64,000 nt of DNA, taken from Primulina eburnea. Its lineage: Eukaryota > Streptophyta > Magnoliopsida > Lamiales > Gesneriaceae. The notes below the pieces were generated by a model. It saw nothing but the letters and a program-made list of their open reading frames with translations. It searched no databases and was not told the DNA's origin. Positions 31,628-42,392 of this stretch are shown one piece after another (positions within the stretch are counted from its first letter, which is position 1; every line of letters begins with the position of its first letter). A program made the position numbers and the translations under genes. The DNA lies in assembly GCF_022965805.1 (NCBI RefSeq), contig NC_133105.1:30391164-30455163 (forward strand), given 5' to 3'.

Positions 31628-33309
31628 TGTAATGCCCGGAAATTAATCACTGTAATTGACGTTGATTGATTTATAATGTCATGTGATTATGAATGGACCA
31701 ATCGGGATACCGAAAAGAGTATTTAAAATGAAAGTAGGGATTTTTGGTGCGAACCAAGACCGCACCCGCGGTCCCTACGACACAGCACCCGCGGTGTAGA
31801 TGATGAAAAATGGATAGGATTGCCGTGGGGTGACCGCACCCGTGGTGCTTACGAGACCGCACACGCGGTGCAGGACCGCACCCGCGGTGCAGCAGCGACC
31901 GCACCCACGGTGCTGCGTGTTGTGCGGAAATTGTGCCACTTTGCCTTATGCATGCACGGATATATATAAAGCAAGTCGGTTTTCAGAGGTAAAAATCTGA
32001 AAGAAGGGTCTGAAGAAGAAAGGAGAAAATCCTTACGCCTTTATATTTCAATCCGTCCGTCTGATTTTGAATCCGACTTCGGTATTGAGTTCCTGGCAAC
32101 GTAGGCTACAACTGGACGTAAGTTTTACTACGTTTTGACATGATTTAGAATTATGATATTGTCAGAATTGAATGGAATTCATATATGTTGTTCTTGACAT
32201 ATGAGACATTATAGAATCGAAGTCAGACTAAGAAACGGACTGATTATGGAATTGTTATGAATTTTTAGGGTATATTGATTTATACCAGACATATCTGAAT
32301 TGTGATTGGATTACGGATTGTATTGGATATGAGTTATGGATTGTAACTAATATCTGGTGATATGGTATTGACGGGAATACTGAGATTGTGCCGTTATGCC
32401 GCTGATTTGAGTTAATTCAGATTAATCAGATTCAGAGTTGAATTGAGAATGGAATATTGATATTATGATTCTCGATATATCGTTTCAGATTTAAAGAGAC
32501 AGTCTTGAGTTCAGAACTGATATTGATATTGTTCCTGTTTTATATTGTCATTTCTAGATTGAGAATGGACCGAGATAGAGTCGGGACTTCTTCTTCTTCT
32601 GAGCGAGAAGATAAAGGTATAAATTAATGTTGAGTTGGGATTGCACAACTCGAGGGAGGTTTGACTCGAGTTTCCCTAAATCACATACTGTACCTTATTG
32701 CATTGATATTTGCATTGAGTTGATTGATATACTTGTTCTCTTGATATTAGATGACAGGTATTAGACTAGTTATCTTGTGACAGAAGTGCCGGATAGTGGT
32801 GGTATCGCCACGGCACATTGCACGACGTCTCAGGATAGGATATTAGCGATAGAGCTACAGTCCTTGACGGTTAGGTCAGGACACTGGATGTTTGGTTATA
32901 TCGAGTAATGGAATCTATTACGGAATTCGATATAGGAACACCGTATTTGGTTATATCGAGTAAAGGGTATTGGAATTCTTCTATTACGGAATTCGATATA
33001 GGAATACCAGGGCACTGGTTATATCGAGTAATAGAGATTATGGTTCCATCCTTTACGGAATTCGATATAGGAATACCACATCTGGAAACAGGGATCCCTA
33101 GACTAGGATTGAGTCTAGTCTAACACATAGAGTCACTAGCCTGAGTGACAGCTAGATTGAATGGTATGGATTAATACTGATTTATGTTCCTGATATTGGT
33201 ACATGTTTAGAATAGAATTATTCTTGATATTGATTATGTTCCTGATATTTGGTACATGTCTAGAATAGGAATTATTCTTGATATTGATTAGGATCCTGAT
33301 ATTTGGGAT
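31628..33309 (+). repeat. 5' LTR of G3, 3'-truncated
   Basis: It matches the 3' LTR from its TG start until about 33309 (CCTGATATTTGG), then jumps into gag. It therefore lacks the final part of the LTR and the primer-binding site. U3 (31755-31915) has the ACCC-spacer motifs, and TATATATAAA is at 31961-31970. Hairpin block 1 is at 32647-32672. It includes a hairpin minisatellite (32894-33077) absent from the 3' LTR. Confidence 0.88.
32894..33077. repeat. Three-copy minisatellite of about 60 bp with internal inverted repeats
   Basis: Each unit begins TGGTTATATCGAGTAA and ends ACGGAATTCGATATAGGAA, so TATATCGA at one end faces TCGATATA at the other and could fold into a hairpin. Two similar units occur, reversed, at about 24760-24900 in the solo LTR. 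Confidence 0.8.
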
Positions 33310-36070
33310 TGATTATCTCTTGTGATTACTGATTCCTGTGATCATCAGATATACCTCGTAGAAGATTTTCAGAAAGGGGTAGTACTTCGTCTGATCAGAT
33401 AGATGTATCAGAGACTCCGATGGAATTAAAATTGAAAGAGTTTCAATTATTTCAGCCGCCGATTCTGAGTGGTATCGGGACGTCTGAAGAGTATGAGAAC
33501 TGGTTTGATGACATAGAAATACTGTTCGATTTACTTAATTGTACCGATGAACAGAGAATTAAACTTGTATTCCCTCAGTTACGAGAAGCTGTCAGAAGTT
33601 GGTGGATTACACCCAAAGGAGTACTAGAACTGAGAGGTTCCCGAGGATTTCAGGGAGCTGGATCATCTGGATATGGTGATCAAGGAACAGACCCAGGACA
33701 CACTTGATGATATAGTGGCAGGTATTGTTCCTTTATGATTATGGTGCATATGTATTGATATATACTAATGCAATCGGTGTGATTATCCTTGATTGGGTGG
33801 CACTGATATATGCTTTACCTGTTGGTTGTGTATCTACTGTAGTATTGCTTCTTTACCTTTTGGAGAAAGAATTTGATATCAGTGATATTCTGTGGGATAT
33901 GATATACTGCAGTATGTTGAGAATGAGATTGAATTAGACTAGCTTGTACTTGTAGTGTCTGATGATGACTGCATGATTGATATTGATATATCGAACAAGT
34001 ACAGATTTATTATAAAGTCTTGCCAGGAGATGGTAAGAATCGGACCTGAAATGGCCAATGAATGAATGATATACAATAAGGGATTTAGATTTTGAATTCC
34101 TTGATATCTGTATTGTTTATGATTCGATGATTATCGAAAGGAATGGAATAATCCCTTATGTATTCAGTTGAGGACTGAAGTGGAGCTTATCAGGGATTGA
34201 TTTACTAATAGCAGGAAGTTTGCTACAGTCTTTCAGATGAGATTTCAGGTTGTCTTGTATCCGGAAGAGTGATTTCAGCCCTGATTTGATTCCAGGTATT
34301 GGTTTCATTTTAGAATTTCTTATAGACTGATACTGATTGAACTGAAAGAATTGAGATATCAGTTGAAAGAATTATTGTCTAAGAGTTAGAGTTACATTTG
34401 AATATATGTTTCTCTGGAAAGTAATTTAGTTCCAATGATGGATTGATAAATCCTGTGTTCAGCAATATTCTGAAGACATTATGCTCGTTTTATCTATGAC
34501 ATTTTGATATATTCGCAGCGTATGATTGAATTGACTATTTTGGGACTGAGATTGTTGTATACAGAATTGTTCGGATATGAATCTCGATTGTAACAGACTG
34601 TATTCAAAGTCGGTGATATCTGAAGATGGTATACTGACTGATTATAGTACTGCTGAGATAGTGATCAATGACTGAGAACGACATTGAATATGGCAGCATT
34701 TCAGAGATGTCAGAAATGTCAGAGATTGTGTCTTATGCAGTCATTAGATCAGCATTGCGTACTGATATTCTGAATCTGATCCGATATTATTATCACTCTG
34801 AATATGTGTTTGATATCGATTGTTATGAACCGTTGAGATGATAAACAGTTCAGAAGTTTGATCAGACTGTTCAGAACTTGATTTGATAGTTAGAACAGCG
34901 TGTCAGAGCCGATTACCAGGTAGGTAATATTTTATTTTATATGATTAGCTGATTTGTTTATGTTAGATATTCGAATTGGAAATTGACAGGTATTGTCAGA
35001 TGCACACAATAGTAGATTTGATACTATTCTGGTAACAGGAAATGTGTGATAATTCTAATAGACAGTTGTGATATAAACAGATAAAATCAGTTATGTCAGA
35101 CATTGTATGGAAATGTCTAAATCGCTGCCAGATGAAGACAGAAAGATAGAATTTGTAGATTGATTATCTTGATTATTGATTTCTAAATAGAAATGGGAGT
35201 ACATTTCTATAGACTGTGTGATGACACTACTGAAATCTTTCTTAGATGGGGTTGTGATGTGATTATGATTGAACGATTGTTCAAATCTGTACATGTTATA
35301 TTGTACAGGATGACGTACAAATATGACCCGACGACTAAGAAGTATGTCAGAAAAGGGGTTAGATTGTATTAAATGCCAGGATTGATTTTATCAGACTGTG
35401 ATTTTCGTTTGATTTTGTACTTTTGGCTGAGTATATATCATGATTTATCATCTATGATTTATAGATTGAAAGATAGTCGGAGCGAACTATCTAAACACTG
35501 GAGGATATCCAGGAACTGTAGTGCTGGAATTTAGCACTAATTGACATGATTCATTGTCACTTGTGAATTATTTTACAATAATAGCTATCAGATGAGTATC
35601 GAAATAGCTTTAGTCGAGGTATTGTACCATGAGAACTGCTATTTTCCTTCGTATGGGAATGATATTGCAGTAATGCTTGAGGGCAGATTTGTTAAGATCA
35701 GAAATCTGATAAGAAAAGTGAAACTGATTCAGAATAAATGAGGATAGCTCAGAATTCATAGACTAATAAGCCAACGTCGGACGATGACTGTTGATATTTG
35801 AAACCGAAGATTGAATATATCTTTGACTGGGATTAACAGATTTGGTAACAGATGATGATAGTAAATTATTATGGAACTGTTGCACTGGTGATTGGTATAT
35901 ACGGATGTTGTATAGCCATTGTTCTGAGGTTGATTCTATTACGAGTGATTTCGTGGATATGAGTTTATTGCAGTTTTGTATATCTCCTTCTTATATCTGA
36001 TTTGAGATATGACATGATTATCTGTATTCCCTGAATTTATTGATTGTGATTTCGAGGACGAAATCGTATC
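33310..36070 (+). pseudogene. G3 internal region: decayed gag-pol
   Basis: 33420-33707 encodes a gag N-terminus (ENWFDDIEILFDLLNCTDEQ, then SWWITPKG) fused by deletion to sequence from beyond the zinc knuckles. Later segments recall G1 in order: a protease-like stretch (about 33711-34070), a degenerate reverse transcriptase active site near 34495, an integrase zinc remnant near 35030-35150, and core remnants near 35195-35560. Many stops and indels make all frames non-functional. The length (2.7 kb) is well below the roughly 4.6 kb of G1. Confidence 0.8.
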
Positions 36071-36085
36071 TTAGGGGGGGAGGAA
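36071..36085 (+). other. Polypurine tract of G3
   Basis: A G-rich purine run (GGGGGGGAGGAA after TTA) abuts the TG of the 3' LTR. Confidence 0.8.
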
Positions 36086-38170
36086 TGTAATGCCCGGAAA
36101 TTAATCACTGTAATTGACGTTGATTGATTTATAATGTCATGTGATTATGAATGGACCAATCGGGATACCGAAAAGAGTATTTAAAATGAAAGTAGGGATT
36201 TTTGGTGCGAACCAAGACCGCACCCGCGGTCCCTGCGACACAGCACCCGCGGTGTAGATGATGAAAAATGGATAGGATTGCCGTGGGGTGACCGCACCCG
36301 CGGTGCTTACGAGACCGCACCCGCGGTGCAGCAGCGACCGCACTCGCGGTGCTGCGTGTTGTGCGGAAATTGTGCCACTTCGCCTTATGCATGCACGGAT
36401 ATATATAAAGCATGCAAGTCGGTTTTCAGAGGTAAAAATCTGGAAAAAGGGTCTGAAGAAGAAAGGAGAAAATCCTTACGCCTTTATATTTCAATCCGTC
36501 CGTCTGATTTTGAATCCGACTTCGGTATTGAGTTCCTGGCAACGTAGGCTACAAATGGACGTAAGTTTTACTACGTTTTGACATGATTTAGAATTATGAT
36601 ATTGTCAGAATTGAATGGAATTCATATATGTTGTTCTTGACTTATGAGACATTATAGAATCGAAGTCAGACTAAGAAACGGACTGATTATGGAATTGTTA
36701 TGAATTTTTAGGGTATATTGATTTATACCAGACATATCTGAATTGTGATTGGATTACGGATTGTATTGGATATGAGTTATGGATTGTAACTAATATCTGG
36801 TGATATGGTATTGACGGGAATACTGAGATTGTGCCGTTATGCCGCTGATTTGAGTTAATTCAGATTAATCAGATTCAGAGTTGAATTGAGAATGGAGTAT
36901 TGATATTATGATTCTCGATATATCGTTTCAGATTTAAAGAGACAGTCTTGAGTTCAGAACTGATATTGATATTGTGCCTGTTTTGTATTGTCATTTCCAG
37001 ATTGAGAATGGACCGAGATAGAGTCGGGACTTCTTCTTCTTCTGAGCGAAAAGATAAAGGTATAAATTAATGTTGAGTTGGGATTGCACAACTCGAGGGA
37101 GGTTTGACTCGAGTTTCCCTAAATCACATACTGTACCTTATTGCATTGATATTTGCATTGAGTTTATTGATATACTTGTTCTCTTGATATTAGATGACAG
37201 GTATTAGACGAGTTATCTTGTGACAGAAATGCCGGATAGTGGTGGTATCGCCACGGCACATTGCACGACGTCTCAGGATAGGATATTAGCGATAGAGCTA
37301 CAGTCCTTGACGGTTAGGTCAGGACACTGGATGTTTGGTTAATACTGATTTATGTTCCTGATATTTGGTACATGTCTAGAATAGGAATTATTCTTGAGTC
37401 TAGTCTAACACATAGAGTCACTAGCCTGAGTGACAGCTAGATTGAATGGTATGGATTAATACTGATTTATGTTCCTGATATTGGTACATGTTTAGAATAG
37501 AATTATTCTTGATATTGATTATGTTCCTGATATTTGGTACATGTCTAGAATAGGAATTATTCTTGATATTGATTAGGTTCCTGATATTTGGTACATGTTT
37601 AGAATAGGTGTTATTCTTGATATTGAGTATGTTCCTGATATTGGTACATGCTTAGAATAGAATTTATTCTGGATATTGAATTATGTACCGGATTAGGGTA
37701 CATGTATAGAATATGATTTCTTCTGGTTATGGATTGATATCATGATTTTGATATATGATATGATGTTTGATATATGCTTTTATATTGTTTATATGATGGC
37801 ATGTATACATGATTTATACTGGGATATTTATATCTCACCGGAGTTATCCGGCTGTTGTCTTGTTTGTATGTGTGCATGGCAACAGGTGGGCTAGGATCAG
37901 GGTAAAGAAGAGAACGAGGCTGGACTAGATAGCGTGGAGGTCCGGACTTTGAAGCAACTTAGGGTTCAGCACTGACTTATAGTTGAACCTAGTCGGATTA
38001 TTGTAGATCATACAATAATTGTATGTTATGTTTAATATGTAATTTGAATTTAATTACATTATGTTTCCGCTGTGTAAGTTAAAAAGAAAAATTTTTAGAC
38101 CCTGTTTATTATGAATGATTAAATATTCCTAAAGACGATTAAGGAATGGATTAACGTCCGGGTCCCCACA
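36086..38170 (+). repeat. 3' LTR of G3
   Basis: 2085 bp, TGTAATGCCC to CCCACA. It has U3 motifs at 36214-36350, TATATATAAA at 36400-36409, hairpin block 2 at 37836-37890, and a minisatellite at about 37345-37720. Relative to the 5' LTR it lacks the 60-bp hairpin minisatellite, and one GC-rich motif is missing. Other differences I see are few, several at CpG sites. Confidence 0.92.
37345..37720 (+). repeat. Minisatellite of about 53 bp in the G3 LTR
   Basis: Repeated units contain TTCCTGATATTTGGTACATG then TAGAATAGGAATTATTCTTG, with about five to six imperfect copies. A shorter run of the same unit is at 33185-33310, and a reversed run at about 24440-24670 lies in the solo LTR. Confidence 0.75.
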
Positions 38171-38175
38171 TGGGA

Positions 38176-38525
38176 TATGATCTCACCGGAGTTATCCGGC
38201 TGTTGTCGTGTCTGTATGTGTGCATGGCAACAGGTGGGGCAGGATCTGGGTCACGAGGAAGATGAGAGATTGTTGATAGAGTGGTGATCTCGGGCGTGGC
38301 AGCTACTATTTGTTTGTACTAGACTTGTACCGAAACTTTTAAACACTGGTGTATGGTTGTACTAGACAGACATGTATGTACATTATGTTGTTTATTTCAG
38401 TTACAGACATGATATGCTTTAGTTATACATTTGAATTAATATTAAAAGCAAATTTTTGACCCACATTTTCGAGCAAAGATCCAATTAAATCCCAAAAGAA
38501 TTGAGTTAGAGCCCGGGTCCCCACA
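38176..38525 (+). repeat. 3' LTR of G2, second part
   Basis: It continues 31627 after G3 and its target duplication and ends GGGTCCCCACA. With the first part it totals 1330 bp. Hairpin block 2 (38184-38239) has intact CTGTTG/CAACAG arms. The next bases, TGTTT, are the G2 target duplication. Confidence 0.93.
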
Positions 38526-39005
38526 TGTTTTATGACAAGCTATAAAATGTGCCATCTTACAGAATCTATCCACAACAACAAAAATAGAATCCCTCCCCTT
38601 CTTAGTCCTAGGCAACCCCAAAATAAAGTCCATAGAAAAGTTAATCCAAGTTCTTTTTAAGAATAACACGCAAAAGTGTTCTCAAAGTTCTATTGACAAC
38701 TTCAGTTTGTCTATCCGTTTGAGGATGACAAGAAGTAGAAAACAACAATTTTGTGCCAATTTTAGCCCATAAAGTATTCCAAAAGTAACTCAAGAATTTA
38801 ACATCGCGACCAGAAACAATAGTCCTAGGCATGCCATGCAACCTAACGACTTTTCCAAAGAACAAATCCGCAATGTTTGAAGCATCATAGGTTTTATGAC
38901 AAGCTATAAAATGTGCCATCTTAGAGAATATATCCACAACAACAAAATTAGAATTCCTCCCCTTCTTAGTCCTAGGCAACCCCAAAATAAAGTCCCTAGA
39001 AAATG

Positions 39006-42000
39006 TCAATCCAAATTCTTTTTAAGAATACCACGCAAAAGTGTTCCCAAAGTTCTATTGACAACTTCAGTTTGTCTAACTGTTTGAGGATGACAAGTAG
39101 TAGAAAACAACAATTTTGTGCCAAGTTTAGCCCATAAAGTCTTCCAAAAGTAACTCAAGAATTTAACATCGGGACCAGAAACAATAGTCCTAGGCATGTC
39201 ATGCAACCTAACGACTTCTCTAAAGAACAAATCCGCAATGTTTGAAGCATCATCGGTTTTATGACAAGCAATAAAATGTGTCATCTTAGAGAATCTATCC
39301 ACAACAACAAAAATAGAATCCCCCCCCTTCTTAATCCTAGGCAACCCCAAAATAAAGTACATAGAAATGTCAATCCAAGTTCTTTTTAAGAATAGCACGC
39401 AAAAGTGTTCCAAAGTTCTATTGACAACTTCAGTTTGTCCATCCGTTTGAGGATGACAAGTAGTAGAAAACAACAATTTTGTGCCAAGTTTAGCCCATAA
39501 AGTCTTCCAAAAGTAACTCAAGAATATAACATCGCGATCAGAAACAATAGTCCTAGATATGCCATGCAACCTAACGACTTCTCTAAAGAACAAATCCGCA
39601 ATGTTTGAAGCATCATCGATTTTATGACAAGCTATAAAATGTGCCATCTTAGAGAATCTATCCACAACAACAACAATAGAATCCCTCCCCTTCTTAATCC
39701 TAGGCAACCCCAAAATAAAGTCCGTAGAAATGTCAATCCAAGTTCTTTTTAAGAATTGCATGCAAAAGTGTTCCCAAAGTTTATTTACAACTTCAGTTTG
39801 TCCATCCGTTTGAGGATGACGAGTAGTAGAAAACAACAATTTTGTGCCATGTTTAGCCCATAAAGTCTTCCAAAAGTAACTCAATAATTTAACATCGCGA
39901 CCAGAAACAATAGTCCTAGGCATGCAATGCAACTTAACGACTTCTCTAAAGAACAAATCCGCAATGTTTGAAGCATCATCTGTTTTATGACAAGCTATAA
40001 AATGTGTCATCTTAGAGAATCTATCCACAACAAAAAAAATAGAATCCCTCCCCTTCTTAGTCCTAGGCAACCCCAAAATAAAGTCCATAGAAATGTCAAT
40101 CCAAGTTCTTTTAAAGAATAGCACGCAAAAGTGTTCCCAAAGTTCTATTGACAACTCAGTTTTTCCATCCGTTTGAGGATGACAAGTAGTAGAAAACAAC
40201 AATTTTGTGCAAGGTTTAGCCCATAAAGTATTCCAAAAGTAACTCAAGAATTTAACATCGCGACCAGAAACAATATTCCTAGTCATTCCATGCAACCTAA
40301 CGACTTCTCTAAAGAACAAATCCGCAATGATTGAAGCATCATCGATTTTATGACAAGCTATAAAATGTGCCATCTTAGAGAATCTATCCACAACAACGAA
40401 AATAGAATCCCTCCCCTTCTTAGTCCTAGGCAACCCCAAAATAAAGTACATAGAAATGTGAATCCAAGTTCTTTTAAGAATAGCACGCAAAAGTGTTCCC
40501 AAAGTTCTATTGACAACTTCAGTTTGTCCATCCGTTTGAGGATGACAAGTAGTAGAAAACAACAATTTTGTGCCAAGTTTAGCCCATAAAGTATTCCAAA
40601 AGTAACTCAAGAATTTAACATCGCGACAAGAAACAATAGTCCTAGGCATGCCACGCAACATAGCGACTTCTCTAAAGAACAAATCCGCCATGTTTGAATC
40701 ATCATCGGTTTTATGACAAGCTATAAAATGTGCCATCTTAGAGAATCTATCCCCAACAAAAAAAATAGAATCCCTCCCCTTCTTAGTCCTAGGCAACCCC
40801 AAAATAAAGTCCATAGAAATTTCAACCCAAGTTCTTTTTAAGAATAGCACGCAAAAGTGTTCCCAAAGTTCTATTGACAACTCAGTTTTTCCATCCGTTT
40901 GAGGATGACAAGTAGTAGAAAACAACAATTTTGTGCCAAGTTTAGCCCATAAAGTATTCCAAAAGTAACTCAAGAATTTAACATCGCGACCAGAAACAAT
41001 ATTCCTAGTCATTCCATGCAACCTAACGACTTCTCTAAAGAACAAATCCGCAATGATTGAAGCATCATCGATTTTATGACAAGCTATAAAATGTGCCATC
41101 TTAGAGAATCTATCCACAACAACGAAAATAGAATCCCTCCCCTTCTTAGTCCTAGGCAACCCCAAAATAAAGTACATAGAAATGTGAATCCAAGTTCTTT
41201 TAAGAATAGCACGCAAAAGTGTTCCCAAAGTTCTATTGACAACTTCAGTTTGTCCATCCGTTTGAGGATGACAAGTAGTAGAAAACAACAATTTTGTGCC
41301 AAGTTTAGCCCATAAAGTATTCCAAAAGTAACTCAAGAATTTAACATCGCGACAAGAAACAATAGTCCTAGGCATGCCACGCAACATAGCGACTTCTCTA
41401 AAGAACAAATCCGCCATGTTTGAATCATCATCGGTTTTATGACAAGCTATAAAATGTGCCATCTTAGAGAATCTATCCCCAACAAAAAAAATAGAATCCC
41501 TCCCCTTCTTAGTCCTAGGCAACCCCAAAATAAAGTCCATAGAAATTTCAACCCAAGTTCTTTTTAAGAATAGCACGCAAAAGTGTTCCCAAAGTTCTAT
41601 TGACAACTCAGTTTTTCCATCCGTTTGAGGATGACAAGTAGTAGAAAACAACAATTTTGTGCCAAGTTTAGCCCATAAAGTATTCCAAAAGTAACTCAAG
41701 AATTTAACATCGCGACCAGAAACAATATTCCTAGTCATTCCATGCAACCTAACGACTTCTCTAAAGAACAAATCCGCAATGATTGAAGCATCATCGATTT
41801 TATGACAAGCTATAAAATGTGCCATCTTAGAGAATCTATCCACAACAACGAAAATAGAATCCCTCCCCTTCTTAGTCCTAGGCAACCCCAAAATAAAGTA
41901 CATAGAAATGTGAATCCAAGTTCTTTTAAGAATAGCACGCAAAAGTGTTCCCAAAGTTCTATTGACAACTTCAGTTTGTCCATCCGTTTGAGGATGACAA

Positions 42001-42392
42001 GTAGTAGAAAACAACAATTTTGTGCCAAGTTTAGCCCATAAAGTATTCCAAAAGTAACTCAAGAATTTAACATTGCGACAAGAAACAATAGTCCTAGGCA
42101 TGCCACGCAACATAGCGACTTCTCTAAAAAACAAATCCGCCATGTTTGAATCATCATCGGTTTTATGACAAGCTATAAAATGTGCCATCTTAGAGAATCT
42201 ATCCCCAACAAAAAAAATAGAATCCCTCCCCTTCTTAGTCCTAGGCAACCCCAAAATAAAGTCCATAGAAATTTCAACCCAAGTTCTTTTTAAGAATAGC
42301 ACGCAAAAGTGTTCCCAAAGTTCTATTGACAACTTCAGTTTGTCCATGCATTTGAGGATGACAAGTAGTAGAAAACAACAATTTTGTATCAT
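39006..42392 (-). other. 1128-codon open frame spanning about nine satellite monomers
   Basis: One uninterrupted minus-strand frame reads through consecutive integrase cores. Monomer classes with SGRD, SDRD and SCRD appear in turn, and the last two alternate with SMYF or SMDF starts. Shorter multi-monomer frames occur at 47273-48382, 48361-49293, 51264-52196 and 53429-54187. I see no promoter or gag, and many monomers elsewhere are frameshifted, so I describe this as a by-product of a period close to a multiple of three rather than as a gene. Confidence 0.7.
40157..42334 (-). repeat. Three copies of a 726-bp dimer (higher-order repeat)
   Basis: The landmark CAGTTTTTCCATCCG occurs at 40157, 40883 and 41609, exactly 726 bases apart. 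The encoded protein of the three dimers is nearly identical, with differences such as SCRN in place of SCRD in one copy. Each dimer pairs an SMYF/SGRD monomer with an SMDF/SCRD monomer. The left segment has just one such pair, so this is a local amplification. Confidence 0.9.

Larger units (their letters stand above)
31628..38170 (+). mobile_element. G3: degenerate gypsy element in the G2 3' LTR, target duplication TGGGA
   Basis: It starts TGTAATGCCCGGAAATTAATC and ends CCCACA, with TGGGA at 31623-31627 and 38171-38175. The 5' LTR lacks its last part and the primer-binding site. The interior (about 33310-36070) keeps gag, protease, reverse transcriptase, RNase H and integrase remnants in order but is full of stops and deletions. 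The LTRs nevertheless remain very similar over the compared U3 and leader. G3 must be younger than G2. Confidence 0.92.
21911..38525 (+). mobile_element. G2: Tekay/Del-type chromovirus with two nested insertions, target duplication TGTTT
   Basis: The 5' LTR is 21911-23515, and the 3' LTR is 30648-31627 plus 38176-38525. The target duplication TGTTT lies at 21906-21910 and 38526-38530, and removing the element restores a normal satellite monomer. The coding region is closely related to G1 but broken by a solo LTR in gag, frameshifts and two nonsense codons. Element G3 lies in the 3' LTR. About 20 LTR mismatches in some 1330 aligned bases (by eye) make it clearly older than G1. Its U3 carries CCCGAGCGG-type motifs rather than the G1 type. 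Confidence 0.95.

Noticed and set aside
34000..36000. A possible host gene in the long stretch without open frames inside G3
   Set aside because: Ordered remnants of protease, reverse transcriptase and integrase can be followed through it, so it is decayed pol.
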